Below, one piece after another: positions 37,161 through 46,791 of a stretch of 64,000 nt of DNA (positions are counted from its first letter, which is position 1; every line of letters starts with the position of its first letter). This stretch comes from Yersinia similis (GTDB lineage Bacteria > Pseudomonadota > Gammaproteobacteria > Enterobacterales > Enterobacteriaceae), in contig NZ_CGBP01000002.1 of the NCBI RefSeq assembly GCF_001053095.1, forward strand, positions 124,001-188,000, read 5' to 3'. A program made the translations under genes and the position numbers. Under the pieces are notes generated by a model. The model worked only from the letters and a program-made list of their open reading frames with translations. It was not told the DNA's origin and searched no databases.

Positions 37161-39242
37161 TCAAGAGGTGAGTGACAACTGGTTACGGCCGGCATGTTTG
37201 GCCTTATAGCAGGCAATATCGGCCAAACGCATCGCTTGCGAAGCGGATTCAGTTTGTTGGGTCAATGGTATTGCCCCCAGACTTGCAGTAAGGACATAAG
37301 ATTGCCCATGCCAATGAAACTGGATGGAGGCAATATCCGCCACTACCTGTTCCAGTATTTCTGCCGCAGATTGACTGGGGCAATTAAATAGCACAATCGC
37401 AAATTCATCTCCGCCTAAACGGGCAACAATATCGTTTTCACGCACCGCTTGCTGCATGGTTTGTGCGACCATTCTCAGCACCATATCCCCCGCTTCGTGG
37501 CCAGCATTATCATTCACATCTTTGAAATAGTCTAAATCGACGTAGCAAAGCATATGTTGTCCGTCATGAGCTAATTGATTAATCGCTTGTGTCAATCGTT
37601 CTTCCAGACGACGGCGGTTAATGAGCCCTGTGAGCATGTCGTGGCTAGCCTGGTATTGTAACTCCCGCTGCTCATGGCGTGCGCGGGTGACATCTTGGAA
37701 TACCACGACAGCACCAGTAACAATATTGTCACGATCACGTATTGGTGAGGCTGAACAGCGTATTTCTTGGCGTTCTCCCCGGCGAGATACCAGATGATGA
37801 CCTTCTGGTAATAGGGTATGTCGTCCTTCAGCCAGGCATTGATTAAAGGCCTCTAATTGATTTTTATTCTGTAGTGGAGACCACAAAATAAAGACCTCTT
37901 CGATCGGTAAACCACAGGATTCATTCTGCCTACAGCCCGTCATTTCCTCAGCTTTCGGGTTCATTAATACCACTCGGCCTTCACTATTGAGGGAGATAAT
38001 CCCATCAGGGATGGATGACAGAACCTGATGCAACTGCTCACGCTCTTCATAGCGGGCAGCTTCACTGGCACGCAGAGCATCTTCGCGTTGTTTTCGCTCA
38101 CTCATATCACGGATGAGTTTGGTGTAACCCAACAGTTTACCGTTATGGTCATGTATCGCTGTAATCACGGTAAGCGCCCAATAACGGGTAATATCTTTAC
38201 GAACTAACCAACCCTCGTGCTCTATACGGCTCGTTGACGCCGCTGTTTTCAGCAGTTTTCCTGGTAGCCCTGCGACAATATCTTCCGGCAGGAAGAAACA
38301 GCAGAAATGCTGGCCGATAATTTCGTTACTGGCATAGCCAATATTGCGTTGTGCACCGAGATTCCAGGTATTAACCCGCCCCCAAGGGTCCAGCATTAAA
38401 ATGGCATAATCTTCAACAGAATCAACCATCAGGCGAAAGCGTTCTTCGCTGATACGCAATGTTTCTTCACGTTGGCGGCGTTCAGTCAAGTCGCGGACAA
38501 TCTTGGTGAAACCCAATAAGTTTCCTCTGTCATCGTGTATTGGGTTAATGGCGACACTGGCCCAATAACGGATATTATTCTTACGGACATGCCATCCTTC
38601 AGTCTGGAAATTACCTTCTGCTACGGCCTTGGCGAGTGATTTTTCCGGCACACCCGCCGAAATGTCCTCCTGCGTAAATAATAGAGTAAAGTGTTCACCG
38701 ATTATCTCCTCACGGGTATAACCTTCATGCCGCTCCCCCCCTTTATTCCAGGTAAGGATGCGACCAGCAGTGTCGATCATGTAGATGGCACAATCTTCCA
38801 CTTCACTGATCAGGTGACGAAACAGTTCTTCACTTTTGCGCAGTGCATTATCCCGCTGCCATTGGTCGGTTAGGTCACGGGTAACATGAACAAAACCCTG
38901 CAAAATATTTTCTGAGTTATGAAGTGCACTGAGAGTGACGTTGCCCCAAAAACGTTTGCCATTTTTACGCACACGCCAGCCTTGTGATTCGTAATGACCA
39001 AACTGATTAGCGTGCTGAAGCCCTTTGACTGACAAGCCGTTTACTAAATCTTCTGGGGTATAAAACAGCTCGAAGGATTGGCCGATAACCTCTTCGGCAC
39101 AATAACCGGTATTACGTTCTGCGCCATTGTTCCAGGTCAGAACGTGTCCCTTGGCATCAATGATGTATATGGCGTAATCATCAACAGCCTCAATTAATAA
39201 CCGGAAAACATGATCGTCAAATGATGCTGGGTACAAAGCCAT
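37161..39242 (-). CDS. Four-PAS diguanylate cyclase
   Basis: A 693-residue cytosolic protein with no membrane segment. Four PAS(-PAC) units lie at about residues 10-128, 140-255, 268-385 and 400-515, three of them near-repeats sharing the motifs YAI..D..G and TWN.G...GY...EIIG. The GGDEF domain covers about 525-690. The active site RLGGDEF (near 608-614) is intact, and RxxD (REND) sits exactly five residues upstream, the product-inhibition I-site. It should make cyclic-di-GMP in response to an intracellular cue, possibly redox or haem/flavin bound by PAS. No EAL domain. AGGAAAAGATAGGA precedes the ATG. Confidence 0.93.
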   Translation of the reverse strand: MALYPASFDDHVFRLLIEAVDDYAIYIIDAKGHVLTWNNGAERNTGYCAEEVIGQSFELFYTPEDLVNGLSVKGLQHANQFGHYESQGWRVRKNGKRFWGNVTLSALHNSENILQGFVHVTRDLTDQWQRDNALRKSEELFRHLISEVEDCAIYMIDTAGRILTWNKGGERHEGYTREEIIGEHFTLLFTQEDISAGVPEKSLAKAVAEGNFQTEGWHVRKNNIRYWASVAINPIHDDRGNLLGFTKIVRDLTERRQREETLRISEERFRLMVDSVEDYAILMLDPWGRVNTWNLGAQRNIGYASNEIIGQHFCCFFLPEDIVAGLPGKLLKTAASTSRIEHEGWLVRKDITRYWALTVITAIHDHNGKLLGYTKLIRDMSERKQREDALRASEAARYEEREQLHQVLSSIPDGIISLNSEGRVVLMNPKAEEMTGCRQNESCGLPIEEVFILWSPLQNKNQLEAFNQCLAEGRHTLLPEGHHLVSRRGERQEIRCSASPIRDRDNIVTGAVVVFQDVTRARHEQRELQYQASHDMLTGLINRRRLEERLTQAINQLAHDGQHMLCYVDLDYFKDVNDNAGHEAGDMVLRMVAQTMQQAVRENDIVARLGGDEFAIVLFNCPSQSAAEILEQVVADIASIQFHWHGQSYVLTASLGAIPLTQQTESASQAMRLADIACYKAKHAGRNQLSLTS

Positions 39243-39602
39243 TCCTATCTTTTCCTTGAATGTTTATTCAACCAATCGTTGGTTGAGTCGTGCGATAGCC
39301 AGAATATTTAATCTGTAAGGGGGAACAATATTGCGCTCGCCTATTGCTAACAAGGGATAACCGTGAATTCTTTCGCTGTTATCGCCCTTCAAGCATCGAT
39401 GAACTGTATGACAATGTCATGATCCATCCGGTTTATTGCAGTACTTAACCAGAACTTTTCGCGATAGCCAAAAAAGCCAAAAAAATGAGCGACTGACAGA
39501 CAGAAAGACTTGCATTAGCTAGGGCTATACGGATAATCCTCAATCTTTATGATAAGCGTTCGTATTACACTTTTATGTGTAAGCTTTAGGGGTATCAATG
39601 CG
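39243..39602. other. Divergent region upstream of the siderophore receptor
   Basis: 360 bases. I looked for a Fur box because the receptor should be iron-regulated, and found no convincing 19-mer; the best candidate near 39532 (GATAATCC...) matches only about half of the positions. CGTTGGTTGAGTCG duplicates lie at 39272-39292. Confidence 0.4.
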
Positions 39603-41879
39603 ATGAATCAGTCAGTCTCCATAAATACGGAGCCGAAACGTTCGGCTCCGCGTCTTTTGTGCGTCATGATCGGCGTAGCATTAGGATCTTTATCTGCATC
39701 TTCATGGTCCGCAGCAGTGGCTGACAGTACTAAAATGGCCAGCGCAGTCGCAGAGACCAACAGTGCTGAAAACAGCAATAAAACCGATACTATTACCGTG
39801 GTTGGCACGCCAGACACGTTCCGTGCGGGGGGAAATGATTTGATCCCGACCTATATGGATGGACAGGTGGCAAATGGTGGCCGTATTGGTTTTCTGGGGC
39901 AGCAAGATGCTCGCAATGTGCCATTCAATATTATCGGTTACACCTCGAAAATGATTGAGGATCAGCAAGCGGCGACCATTGCTGATGTGGTCAAAAACGA
40001 CGCCTCGGTACAGAACGTGCGAGGTTACGGTAACCCATCACAGAATTACCGTATTCGTGGTTTTAATCTGGATGGTGACGATATTTCATTCGGTGGTTTA
40101 TTTGGTGTGCTACCACGCCAGATTGTTTCTACCAGTATGGTTGAACGAGTCGAAGTCTTTAAAGGGGCTAATGCCTTTATTAACGGTATCTCGCCAAGTG
40201 GCAGTGGCGTTGGAGGCATGATTAATCTGGAACCTAAACGTGCCGGTGATACGCCATTGACTCGCGTTACTGTGGATTATGGTTCAGCAGCGCAAGTGGG
40301 GGGAGGGCTGGATGTCGGACGCCGCTATGGTGATAACGATCAATATGGTGTGCGGGTTAACGTACAGCATCGTGAAGGTGAAACGGCCATTAAAGATGAG
40401 AAGAACCGCCTAACCGCCATGTCTACCGGCCTTGACTACCGTAGTGATCGCGCTCGGAGCTCATTAGATGTGGGGTACCAAAAGCAAACTATTCATCATA
40501 TGCGTACCTCCGTGGGTGTCGGTGCGGTGACCGTTATTCCTGAGCCGCCATCAACAACACTGAACTATGGTCAACCGTGGGTTTATACCGATATGGAGAC
40601 CACGTTTGGTATGTTGCGTAGCGAGTATGATGTTAGCCAAAACTGGACGGTTTATGGTTCTATCGGGGCCAGCCATAACGAAGAAACGGGGCAATACGGC
40701 TCGCCAATCCTGACGGATAACAGCGGCAATGCGAAGATCAGCCGTTTATATGTGCCTTATATTTCTGAGTCTATTGCCGGTTTAGGTGGCATTCGTGGGC
40801 ATTTTGATACTGGTTTTATCACCCATAAAGTGAATTTAGGGTATGCAACTAATTATCGGACAACCAAATCTGCCTTTAATATGTCCGAGAGTGTCAATAC
40901 CAATATCTATAATCCGGGGGGCATTCCTTTCCCTCCAACATCGACTAATCCCAATTTTTATAGTCCCAACCAAGATCCTACGTTGACAAGTCAAGTTAGG
41001 GCTTCCGGCTTATCATTGTCCGATACCTTATCGATGATGGATGACAAAGTTCAGCTGATGTTGGGGGTACGCCGTCAGGATGTCACTATCCGTAATTTTA
41101 ATAATGGCGTACCAAACAGTGCTGGCTCATTGGATGCGATGAAAGTGACGCCAATTTATGGTGTGATGGTGAAGCCATGGGAGAAGGTGTCTCTGTATGC
41201 CAACCATATTGAAGCGTTGGGGCCGGGTAAGTCTGCGCCAAATGAATTTAACGGCAAGCCGGTGGTCAACAAAGGCCAAATCCCAGGGATTGTTCACTCC
41301 AAACAAAATGAAGTCGGCGTGAAATTCGATAATCAGCGCTATGGCGGGACGTTGGCTTTATTTGAAATTACCCGCCCGACCGGCACGGTTGATCCCGCGA
41401 CCAATACTTATGGTTTCTATGGTGAACAGCGTAACCGTGGTGTTGAATTGAATGTCTTTGGTGAGCCGGTATTGGGTACTCGTTTGTTAGGGAGTGCGGT
41501 CTGGTTAGATCCTAAACTGACTAAAACCCAAAATGGGGCGAACAACGGTAATTATGCTGTCGGTGTTGCTCGTTATCAGTTAGCGTTCGGCGGTGAGTAC
41601 GATATCTCCGCAGTAGAAGGACTGACCGCCACGGGTACCCTGACACGTTCTGGATCACAGTACGCCAATGAAGCTAATACCTTGAAAATTAAACCATGGA
41701 CCCGTCTGGATCTGGGTGTGCGCTATACCATGCCAATGAAAGAGACTAACCTGATATGGCGTGCTAACCTTGAAAACGTGACTAATGAGCGTTATTGGGA
41801 ATCGATTGAAGATAGCGGCGTTTACCTGTATCAGGGCGATCCTCGCACGCTGAAACTGTCCGTCTCTATGGACTTTTGA
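39603..41879 (+). CDS. fcuA: TonB-dependent siderophore receptor (probably ferrichrome receptor FcuA)
   Basis: A 758-residue outer-membrane receptor from ATG 39603, with AGGGG about 10 bases upstream. The signal peptide is about 36 residues (ends SASSWSA). The TonB box is DTITVVG near residues 59-65. The plug domain spans about 85-215 with IRGFNLDGDD and VERVEVFKGANAF. The 22-strand barrel ends with the C-terminal Phe (SVSMDF). The length and the 36-residue leader agree with what I recall for FcuA of Y. enterocolitica. The receptor call is firm; the ligand is less so. Confidence 0.85.
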   Translation: MNQSVSINTEPKRSAPRLLCVMIGVALGSLSASSWSAAVADSTKMASAVAETNSAENSNKTDTITVVGTPDTFRAGGNDLIPTYMDGQVANGGRIGFLGQQDARNVPFNIIGYTSKMIEDQQAATIADVVKNDASVQNVRGYGNPSQNYRIRGFNLDGDDISFGGLFGVLPRQIVSTSMVERVEVFKGANAFINGISPSGSGVGGMINLEPKRAGDTPLTRVTVDYGSAAQVGGGLDVGRRYGDNDQYGVRVNVQHREGETAIKDEKNRLTAMSTGLDYRSDRARSSLDVGYQKQTIHHMRTSVGVGAVTVIPEPPSTTLNYGQPWVYTDMETTFGMLRSEYDVSQNWTVYGSIGASHNEETGQYGSPILTDNSGNAKISRLYVPYISESIAGLGGIRGHFDTGFITHKVNLGYATNYRTTKSAFNMSESVNTNIYNPGGIPFPPTSTNPNFYSPNQDPTLTSQVRASGLSLSDTLSMMDDKVQLMLGVRRQDVTIRNFNNGVPNSAGSLDAMKVTPIYGVMVKPWEKVSLYANHIEALGPGKSAPNEFNGKPVVNKGQIPGIVHSKQNEVGVKFDNQRYGGTLALFEITRPTGTVDPATNTYGFYGEQRNRGVELNVFGEPVLGTRLLGSAVWLDPKLTKTQNGANNGNYAVGVARYQLAFGGEYDISAVEGLTATGTLTRSGSQYANEANTLKIKPWTRLDLGVRYTMPMKETNLIWRANLENVTNERYWESIEDSGVYLYQGDPRTLKLSVSMDF

Positions 41880-41925
41880 TGCTGAGCTGAAATGTTGTTT
41901 TGCTGAAATGTTGATTTACTGAAAT

Positions 41926-41958
41926 AAAAAACCGCGATTTGATATGTCGCGGTTTTTT
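41926..41958 (+). terminator. Intrinsic terminator after the siderophore receptor
   Basis: AAAAAACCGCGA/TCGCGGTTTTTT stem with a 9-base loop; bidirectional A/T tails. Confidence 0.9.
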
Positions 41959-42064
41959 ATTGTCAGCTTTAAACTGCCTTCTCGGGAGGTAGCGATTATT
42001 TTTTCATTCTCATTTATCGCGCTGCAGTACTTTATTTTACAGCGAGAATAAAAGGGCGGTGCTC

Positions 42065-42634
42065 TTAGGCAGTAAGGTGTATATGTTCATACAGAATATT
42101 AAAGCCGATACCTATCAATACGATCCCGCCGATAATCTCAGCGCGCTTACCCAGTAGTGGCCCAATATAGCGGCCAATCAGCATCCCCAGCGTTGCCATA
42201 ATCATGGTGGCTAAGCCAATAGCCATCGCGGTGTGTACGATATCCACTTGCAAGAAGGCCAGACCGACGCCGATCGCCATCGCATCAAGGCTGGTGGCAA
42301 TGGCGGTCGTCACCAACACCCAAAAACTATGACTGCGCATTCTTTCCGTTTCTTCTACCCGCTGTTTCATACCTTCAAAAATCATGCGGCAACCAAGAAT
42401 AAACAGCAGACTGAAGGCAATCCAGTGATCCCATTCCATAATATATTGGCTGGCGAACAGGCCGATGCACCAACCAATCAGCGGGGTAATTGCTTCGATG
42501 ACGCCAAAAATCAGGCCGGTACGCAGTGCTTCACGAAAACGGGGTTTATACAGAGTGGCACCTTTGCCAATTGACGCAGCAAATGCATCCATAGACATAG
42601 CAAAAGCGAGAATAATTGTTGCAGATAGATTCAT
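42065..42634 (-). CDS. mntP: Manganese efflux pump MntP
   Basis: A 189-residue, six-segment membrane protein of the MntP/YebN family. The key acidic motifs are [15 protein letters not shown] (near 11-25) and [15 protein letters not shown] (near 113-127). It exports Mn2+ across the inner membrane. The ATG has almost no Shine-Dalgarno sequence, in line with control by the riboswitch just upstream. A Fur box lies further up. The flanking yobD and man genes match E. coli order. Confidence 0.95.
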   Translation of the reverse strand: MNLSATIILAFAMSMDAFAASIGKGATLYKPRFREALRTGLIFGVIEAITPLIGWCIGLFASQYIMEWDHWIAFSLLFILGCRMIFEGMKQRVEETERMRSHSFWVLVTTAIATSLDAMAIGVGLAFLQVDIVHTAMAIGLATMIMATLGMLIGRYIGPLLGKRAEIIGGIVLIGIGFNILYEHIHLTA

Positions 42635-42696
42635 AGAAATAGTCTCGGCCGGGCGGCTCCATATACACGTAACCCACCCCCCAACCTAACGACGGA

Positions 42697-42835
42697 GCTA
42701 CGTGTCTATGGTCTCGCCAACCTTACCTGGCTGCCCGCACCACGTTTCAAATAAATGAAACGAGTATGTTGATACGAGCGTTTCTGCTAACCAATATATT
42801 ATGAATATATTGTACAGAAACCGGCTACTCCCCAT
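42697..42835 (-). ncRNA. yybP-ykoY manganese riboswitch
   Basis: On the minus strand, GGGGAGTAGCC (42823-42833) opens the aptamer. GCGGGCAGCCAGG and TTGGCGAGACCATAGAC follow, the same conserved blocks as in the E. coli mntP leader. A variable helix with an AT-rich loop (near 42790-42815) separates them. Beyond the aptamer, ACACGTA and TACGTGT can pair near the start codon as an expression platform. Mn2+ binding is expected to open translation of the exporter. Confidence 0.9.
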
Positions 42836-42904
42836 GAACGGCGCAACCTTAACATATAAAATCGAATGCCGACAACCCCAAATACAATATGGTATATGCT
42901 CGCT

Positions 42905-42929
42905 ATTGATAATGATTTTCATTATCAAT
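42905..42929 (-). promoter_or_regulatory. Fur box upstream of mntP
   Basis: GATAATGATTTTCATTATC (42908-42926) matches 17 or more of 19 positions of the Fur consensus and extends as a palindrome to 42905-42929. It lies just upstream of a likely -35/-10 pair (TTGTCG near 42874) for the mntP leader. Confidence 0.85.
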
Positions 42930-43063
42930 GCGGGTTTAAAAAATAGAGCATATAAGCATCAGTAACGGTGTGGAAATAAACAGAAGGGAAATTTTAAATC
43001 TTGCTGGGAAATTAATCATTAGGTTGTAGCGTAAATTGATGAATTCCCCAGAAGTAAAAATGT

Positions 43064-43525
43064 TTATGATTGATTTTCAATGAAAAAATTATATATTTTT
43101 TCTAAATCATCTAATTTTTTAACCTGGATTAGTAACCTACGCTGCTCTAAATCAATCACGAGGATTCCATCTTCAGATAAATTCATACTTTTTATCCGGC
43201 TATATTCAATAAAAGTATTAGCATAGAAAAAACCTGTATTTTTAAACAATAACTTGGGCCAGCGAATATACGAAATATAAACCGCAACCAATGCTAAACC
43301 CACTAATAAATAGGTGGTTAATGGCGCGCCATGAGCCACAATATTATTGTAAATAAGAATGCCAATCAGTCCGACAAAGATCATGCAATCGAGTTTATTT
43401 TTACGTTTCAGGTGAACTTGTAGTCGAGTTTTTCCCTTCATCATGTTCATGATGAATTCATCATAGATGGCATAAATGAGTAGTAGGGCGATAAAAACAA
43501 CTAAAACAAGATCGGTAACCGACAT
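43064..43525 (-). CDS. yobD: DUF986 inner-membrane protein YobD
   Basis: A 153-residue protein with three hydrophobic segments (about residues 3-20, 47-65, 70-88), collinear with E. coli Yob[38 protein letters not shown] and [26 protein letters not shown] precedes the ATG. It sits between mntP and manZ, as in E. coli. Function unknown. Confidence 0.95.
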   Translation of the reverse strand: MSVTDLVLVVFIALLLIYAIYDEFIMNMMKGKTRLQVHLKRKNKLDCMIFVGLIGILIYNNIVAHGAPLTTYLLVGLALVAVYISYIRWPKLLFKNTGFFYANTFIEYSRIKSMNLSEDGILVIDLEQRRLLIQVKKLDDLEKIYNFFIENQS

Positions 43526-43538
43526 GCAACAACTCCTG

Positions 43539-43655
43539 TATACCCTTCGAACCTGGAGTTGTCGGGGGGTTAGCTACGCGTATTCACTCGCCGTGTAAGT
43601 TCATCGGGATTCATTCGCTTGCCGCCTACCTGCAACGCCAATTTTTTTGAGTTTC
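43539..43655. repeat. Degenerate ERIC element
   Basis: TATACCCTTCGAACCTGGAGTTG at the left; GTGTAAGTTCATCGGGATTCATTCGCTTGCCGCC and TGCAACGCCAA at the right. Lies between manZ and yobD. Confidence 0.6.
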
Positions 43656-43723
43656 GAACGGTGTCTGAAAGATAAAATAACCGGGAGCAAGCCCCCGGTT
43701 TTGGATGAAGATAATCGCCAGAG

Positions 43724-44602
43724 TTATGGTGCTAAGAAGCCAATCCAGTAGCCGAAGATACCGATAGCGAAGAAGCCCATAATAATCCACAGTGCGTTAA
43801 CTTTACGGCGCAATAGCCACATACAACCGAAGGTCAATAGCAGCGGCACTAAGCCTGGCATCAACTGATCCAAGATCGTTTGTACCGTTGTTACTGTGGT
43901 TTCGCCCGCCGGGTTGGTTATCCTGGACACCACCACCGGTATGTTGACGTGCGTCCACTTGTTAACCAAGGCCCCCATAACAAACAGGCCGAGGATAGAC
44001 GCCCCTTCCGTCAGTTTCTGTAGGAAGCCGCCGCCCATATCATTAACGATATTGACGCCTTTTTTGTAGCCATATGCCACACCGTAATAACGGGTCAGTA
44101 AACGCACCACGTTAAACAGTACGAAGAACAGCAATGGACCCAGTAAGCTACCGCTCATGGCGATACCAGCACCAAGAGCCGCAAACACAGGACGTACGGT
44201 ACCCCAGAAGATTGGGTCACCTACACCGGCCAGTGGCCCCATCAGACCCACTTTAATGCCGTTAATTGCAGCATCATCGATCTCAGCGCCATTAGCTTTC
44301 TGTTCTTCCATCGCCAAGGTGACGCCCAGAATTGGCGCGGCCACGAAAGGCTGGGTATTGAAGAATTCCAGATGGCGTTTGATCGCCTGCTTACGCTCTT
44401 CCGAGTTCTCTGGATACAGACGACGGATCGCTGGCACCATGGAGAAACAGAAACCCAGCGCCTGCATACGCTCGAAGTTCCACGACCCTTGGAAGAGGTT
44501 TGAACGGAGAAATACACCGCGAATGTCGCTGGCCGTGAGTTTCTTTTCACCGGTAGTTGTTTTAGTAACAGTTGTTGTATCAACAGTTGTTGTATCAACC
44601 AT
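43724..44602 (-). CDS. manZ: Mannose-family PTS membrane subunit IID
   Basis: A 292-residue EIID. After a Thr-rich N-terminus it is standard ManZ: LTASDIRGVFLRSNLFQGSWN, FCFSMVPAIRRLYPENSEERK, GLMGPLAGVGDPIFWGT and GYKKGVNIVNDMGGG. With ManY it forms the membrane channel of the mannose/glucose/glucosamine PTS. ATG 44602 is preferred over GTG 44611 (AAGG upstream). The N-terminal extension VDTTTVDTTTVTKTTT comes from a 15-bp repeat and is not usual in E. coli. It lies 16 bases after manY. Confidence 0.95.
   Translation of the reverse strand: MVDTTTVDTTTVTKTTTGEKKLTASDIRGVFLRSNLFQGSWNFERMQALGFCFSMVPAIRRLYPENSEERKQAIKRHLEFFNTQPFVAAPILGVTLAMEEQKANGAEIDDAAINGIKVGLMGPLAGVGDPIFWGTVRPVFAALGAGIAMSGSLLGPLLFFVLFNVVRLLTRYYGVAYGYKKGVNIVNDMGGGFLQKLTEGASILGLFVMGALVNKWTHVNIPVVVSRITNPAGETTVTTVQTILDQLMPGLVPLLLTFGCMWLLRRKVNALWIIMGFFAIGIFGYWIGFLAP
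44555..44599. repeat. 15-bp tandem repeat at the 5' end of manZ
   Basis: AGTTGTTGTATCAAC twice (44570-44584, 44585-44599) plus a diverged unit at 44555-44569. It encodes VDTTT repeats right after the start codon, in frame. Confidence 0.85.
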
Positions 44603-44617
44603 TTCTCTCACCTTTTC

Positions 44618-45415
44618 CTAGTCTAATTCGTTATCAAGATCGTTATTGGCCGGGCCAGACTGTACAACCTGAGACTTGTTGTATTTAGGACTGACTTGGA
44701 TATAAAGAACAGCCATAACCACACCAATAACCCCCAGTGCTACCAGGTTGAAGTTGGTAAATGCGGCAGTAACGAAACCTAAATAGAAGAATGGCATCAG
44801 GTAGCCAGCACGCATCATGTTGATAACCATGGCGTAACCAACTACAACGATCATACCACCGGCGATGTTCAGGCCACTGGTAACCACTTCAGGAATTGAA
44901 CTGAGCATCATCTGTACTTCAGATGTACCCACGGACAGAGCAACGATAAGCGCGGGAATGGCGATACGCATTGCCTGCAAGAACAGAGCAGAGATGTGGA
45001 GCCAGGTAATCGCTCGTAGACTGCCACGTTCGGCAGCGCCATCAGCGGCGTGTTGGAAGGCCACGGTAATGGTACGCACGATAATAGTTAACACCTGACC
45101 GGCCGCAGCCAGTGGGATCGCCAAGGCGATACCGGCACCGATGTCTTGGCCCCCGGCGATAACCAGGATGGTTGAAATAATTGAGGCCAGAGCCGCATCA
45201 GGTGCTACAGCAGCCCCGATGTTCATCCAACCAAGCGCGATCATTTCTAAGGTACCACCGATGATAATACCGGTTTTCATATCACCCAGAACCATACCTA
45301 CCAAAGTACAGGCGACGAGCGGGCGGTGAAATTGGAACTCATCCAGAATGGAACCCATCCCGGCGATACATGCAACGATAAATATCAGCACAATCTGAAG
45401 AGTTGTTATCTCCAT
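44618..45415 (-). CDS. manY: Mannose-family PTS membrane subunit IIC
   Basis: A 265-residue EIIC from ATG 45415 (AGGAG 7 bases upstream); the frame extends to 45457 without support. MEITTLQIVLIFIVACIAGM, GGTLEMIALGWMNIGAAVAPD, IAGGQDIGAGIALAIPLAAAG and the acidic tail are typical of ManY. It is the sugar-translocating subunit and works with ManZ and the EIIAB protein ManX. In E. coli the ManYZ mRNA is a target of the sRNA SgrS. Confidence 0.97.
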   Translation of the reverse strand: MEITTLQIVLIFIVACIAGMGSILDEFQFHRPLVACTLVGMVLGDMKTGIIIGGTLEMIALGWMNIGAAVAPDAALASIISTILVIAGGQDIGAGIALAIPLAAAGQVLTIIVRTITVAFQHAADGAAERGSLRAITWLHISALFLQAMRIAIPALIVALSVGTSEVQMMLSSIPEVVTSGLNIAGGMIVVVGYAMVINMMRAGYLMPFFYLGFVTAAFTNFNLVALGVIGVVMAVLYIQVSPKYNKSQVVQSGPANNDLDNELD

Positions 45416-45506
45416 TGTACTTCTCCTATGACCAATAAAGCTGAGTAAAATAACCACGCCCCAAAATAGAACAGGGTATTATCTTTCTACGTAGTTTTTA
45501 GTGGAG

Positions 45507-46481
45507 CTATTTATTTAATTTACTAATCAAGTCCATCATTTTGAGCCGGCTATCCGAAGACACTTTTCGGACTTCCAATTCAATACCGCGAGCATTTAAT
45601 TTGTTAAACGCTTCAATATCTTTTTCATCAATGGAGACGGCATTATTCACCTGGGTTTTCCCCTGACGGAATGCCATACCACCAATATTGACTGATTTAA
45701 TGTCTACACCGCCCTCAACCAAACGAACAACGTCAGTCGGGTTGGTAAATAGCAGCATGACCCTATCATTGGCATATTTAGGGTTGTTATAAACGCGAAT
45801 CGCTTTTTCTACATCAACGACGTGTGCAGTAACACCGGGAGGGGCAACTTGCGTTAGCAAGGTTTTACGCATTTTGTCGGCAGCAACTTCATCACTGACC
45901 ACGATAATGCGGTTTACGTTAGTTTCTTTGGTCCAACGGGTAGCAACTTGTCCATGGATTAAGCGGTCATCAATACGTGCCAGCCCGATCTTCATATGAT
46001 CGTTCGGACCTAAAGCAACGGCAGGAGCCTTGGCTGTTGGCACTGGAGCTGTTTGTTGTGTCTCGGGCTTATCACTTTTAACATCAGGCGCTTTTAATGC
46101 TTTCACGCCTTCTCGGCCGGTCTCTACAGCCACTGCAACCAATTCGGAAAATAATGGTTCATCATCACGTGCCATAAAGGTTTCAGCCAGCATCGGAATG
46201 TTAACGCCAGTGACGACCTCATAGTTCTCTTTATCGATAGCAATGCGACTGGCGGCATTAAACGGGCTACCACCCCAAGTATCGACCAAGAATAGAACAC
46301 CTTTGCTGGTATCTAGCCCGGTCAATCTATCGTTGTATTTCTCAATCAATGTTTCAGCATTTTCACCTGGGACGAAATCGATATAAGCAACATTACTCTG
46401 TTCACCTAAAATCATTTCAGCTGTTTTAAGCAGTTGTTCTGCCGCAGCCCCATGTGTGCCGATGATAATAGCTATACTCAC
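45507..46481 (-). CDS. manX: Mannose-family PTS EIIAB subunit
   Basis: A 324-residue protein starting at GTG 46481 with GAGGGGG upstream. The EIIA domain (about residues 1-130) has the phospho-His segment IIGTHGAAAEQL (His10). A Pro/Ala/Gln linker (about 135-158) joins it to EIIB with the second phospho-His in DDRLIHGQVATRW (near 175). It relays phosphate from HPr to mannose entering through ManYZ. First gene of manXYZ; in E. coli the operon is controlled by Mlc and CRP. Confidence 0.97.
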   Translation of the reverse strand: MSIAIIIGTHGAAAEQLLKTAEMILGEQSNVAYIDFVPGENAETLIEKYNDRLTGLDTSKGVLFLVDTWGGSPFNAASRIAIDKENYEVVTGVNIPMLAETFMARDDEPLFSELVAVAVETGREGVKALKAPDVKSDKPETQQTAPVPTAKAPAVALGPNDHMKIGLARIDDRLIHGQVATRWTKETNVNRIIVVSDEVAADKMRKTLLTQVAPPGVTAHVVDVEKAIRVYNNPKYANDRVMLLFTNPTDVVRLVEGGVDIKSVNIGGMAFRQGKTQVNNAVSIDEKDIEAFNKLNARGIELEVRKVSSDSRLKMMDLISKLNK

Positions 46482-46693
46482 TCGCTACCCCCTCTGTTAA
46501 CTCAAAATTGAGTTATTGCACTAACAGAAAAACAACTCATCACCAAAAGTATTGTTGAGCTACTTGAATCTATCATGATAGTCGCAATATTCGCTTGTCG
46601 CTGACGATTTGCTTCTACTATTAATGAATCGATTCAGGCAACCGTTCTCAGTACTCTGGTATGATTTATTTTAGTCAGTGAAAAAATAAATTA

Positions 46694-46709
46694 TGTGACA
46701 TTGCTCATC
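46694..46709 (-). promoter_or_regulatory. Candidate CRP site upstream of manX
   Basis: TGTGA then six bases then TCATC, matching 8 of 10 conserved positions, within an AT-rich context. Expected because E. coli manXYZ is CRP-dependent. Confidence 0.4.
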
Positions 46710-46791
46710 TATTAGGAGAAGTTATGAATGATTTCGCTTACTTGGATAATTAATCATCATTTATGTGACAAGCATGTGTATGAGGTTGGGC

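Noticed and set aside
37057..37209. 50-residue plus-strand ORF overlapping the end of the diguanylate cyclase gene
   Set aside because: Has a purine-rich stretch before the ATG but overlaps a firm gene antisense by 49 bases; judged chance.
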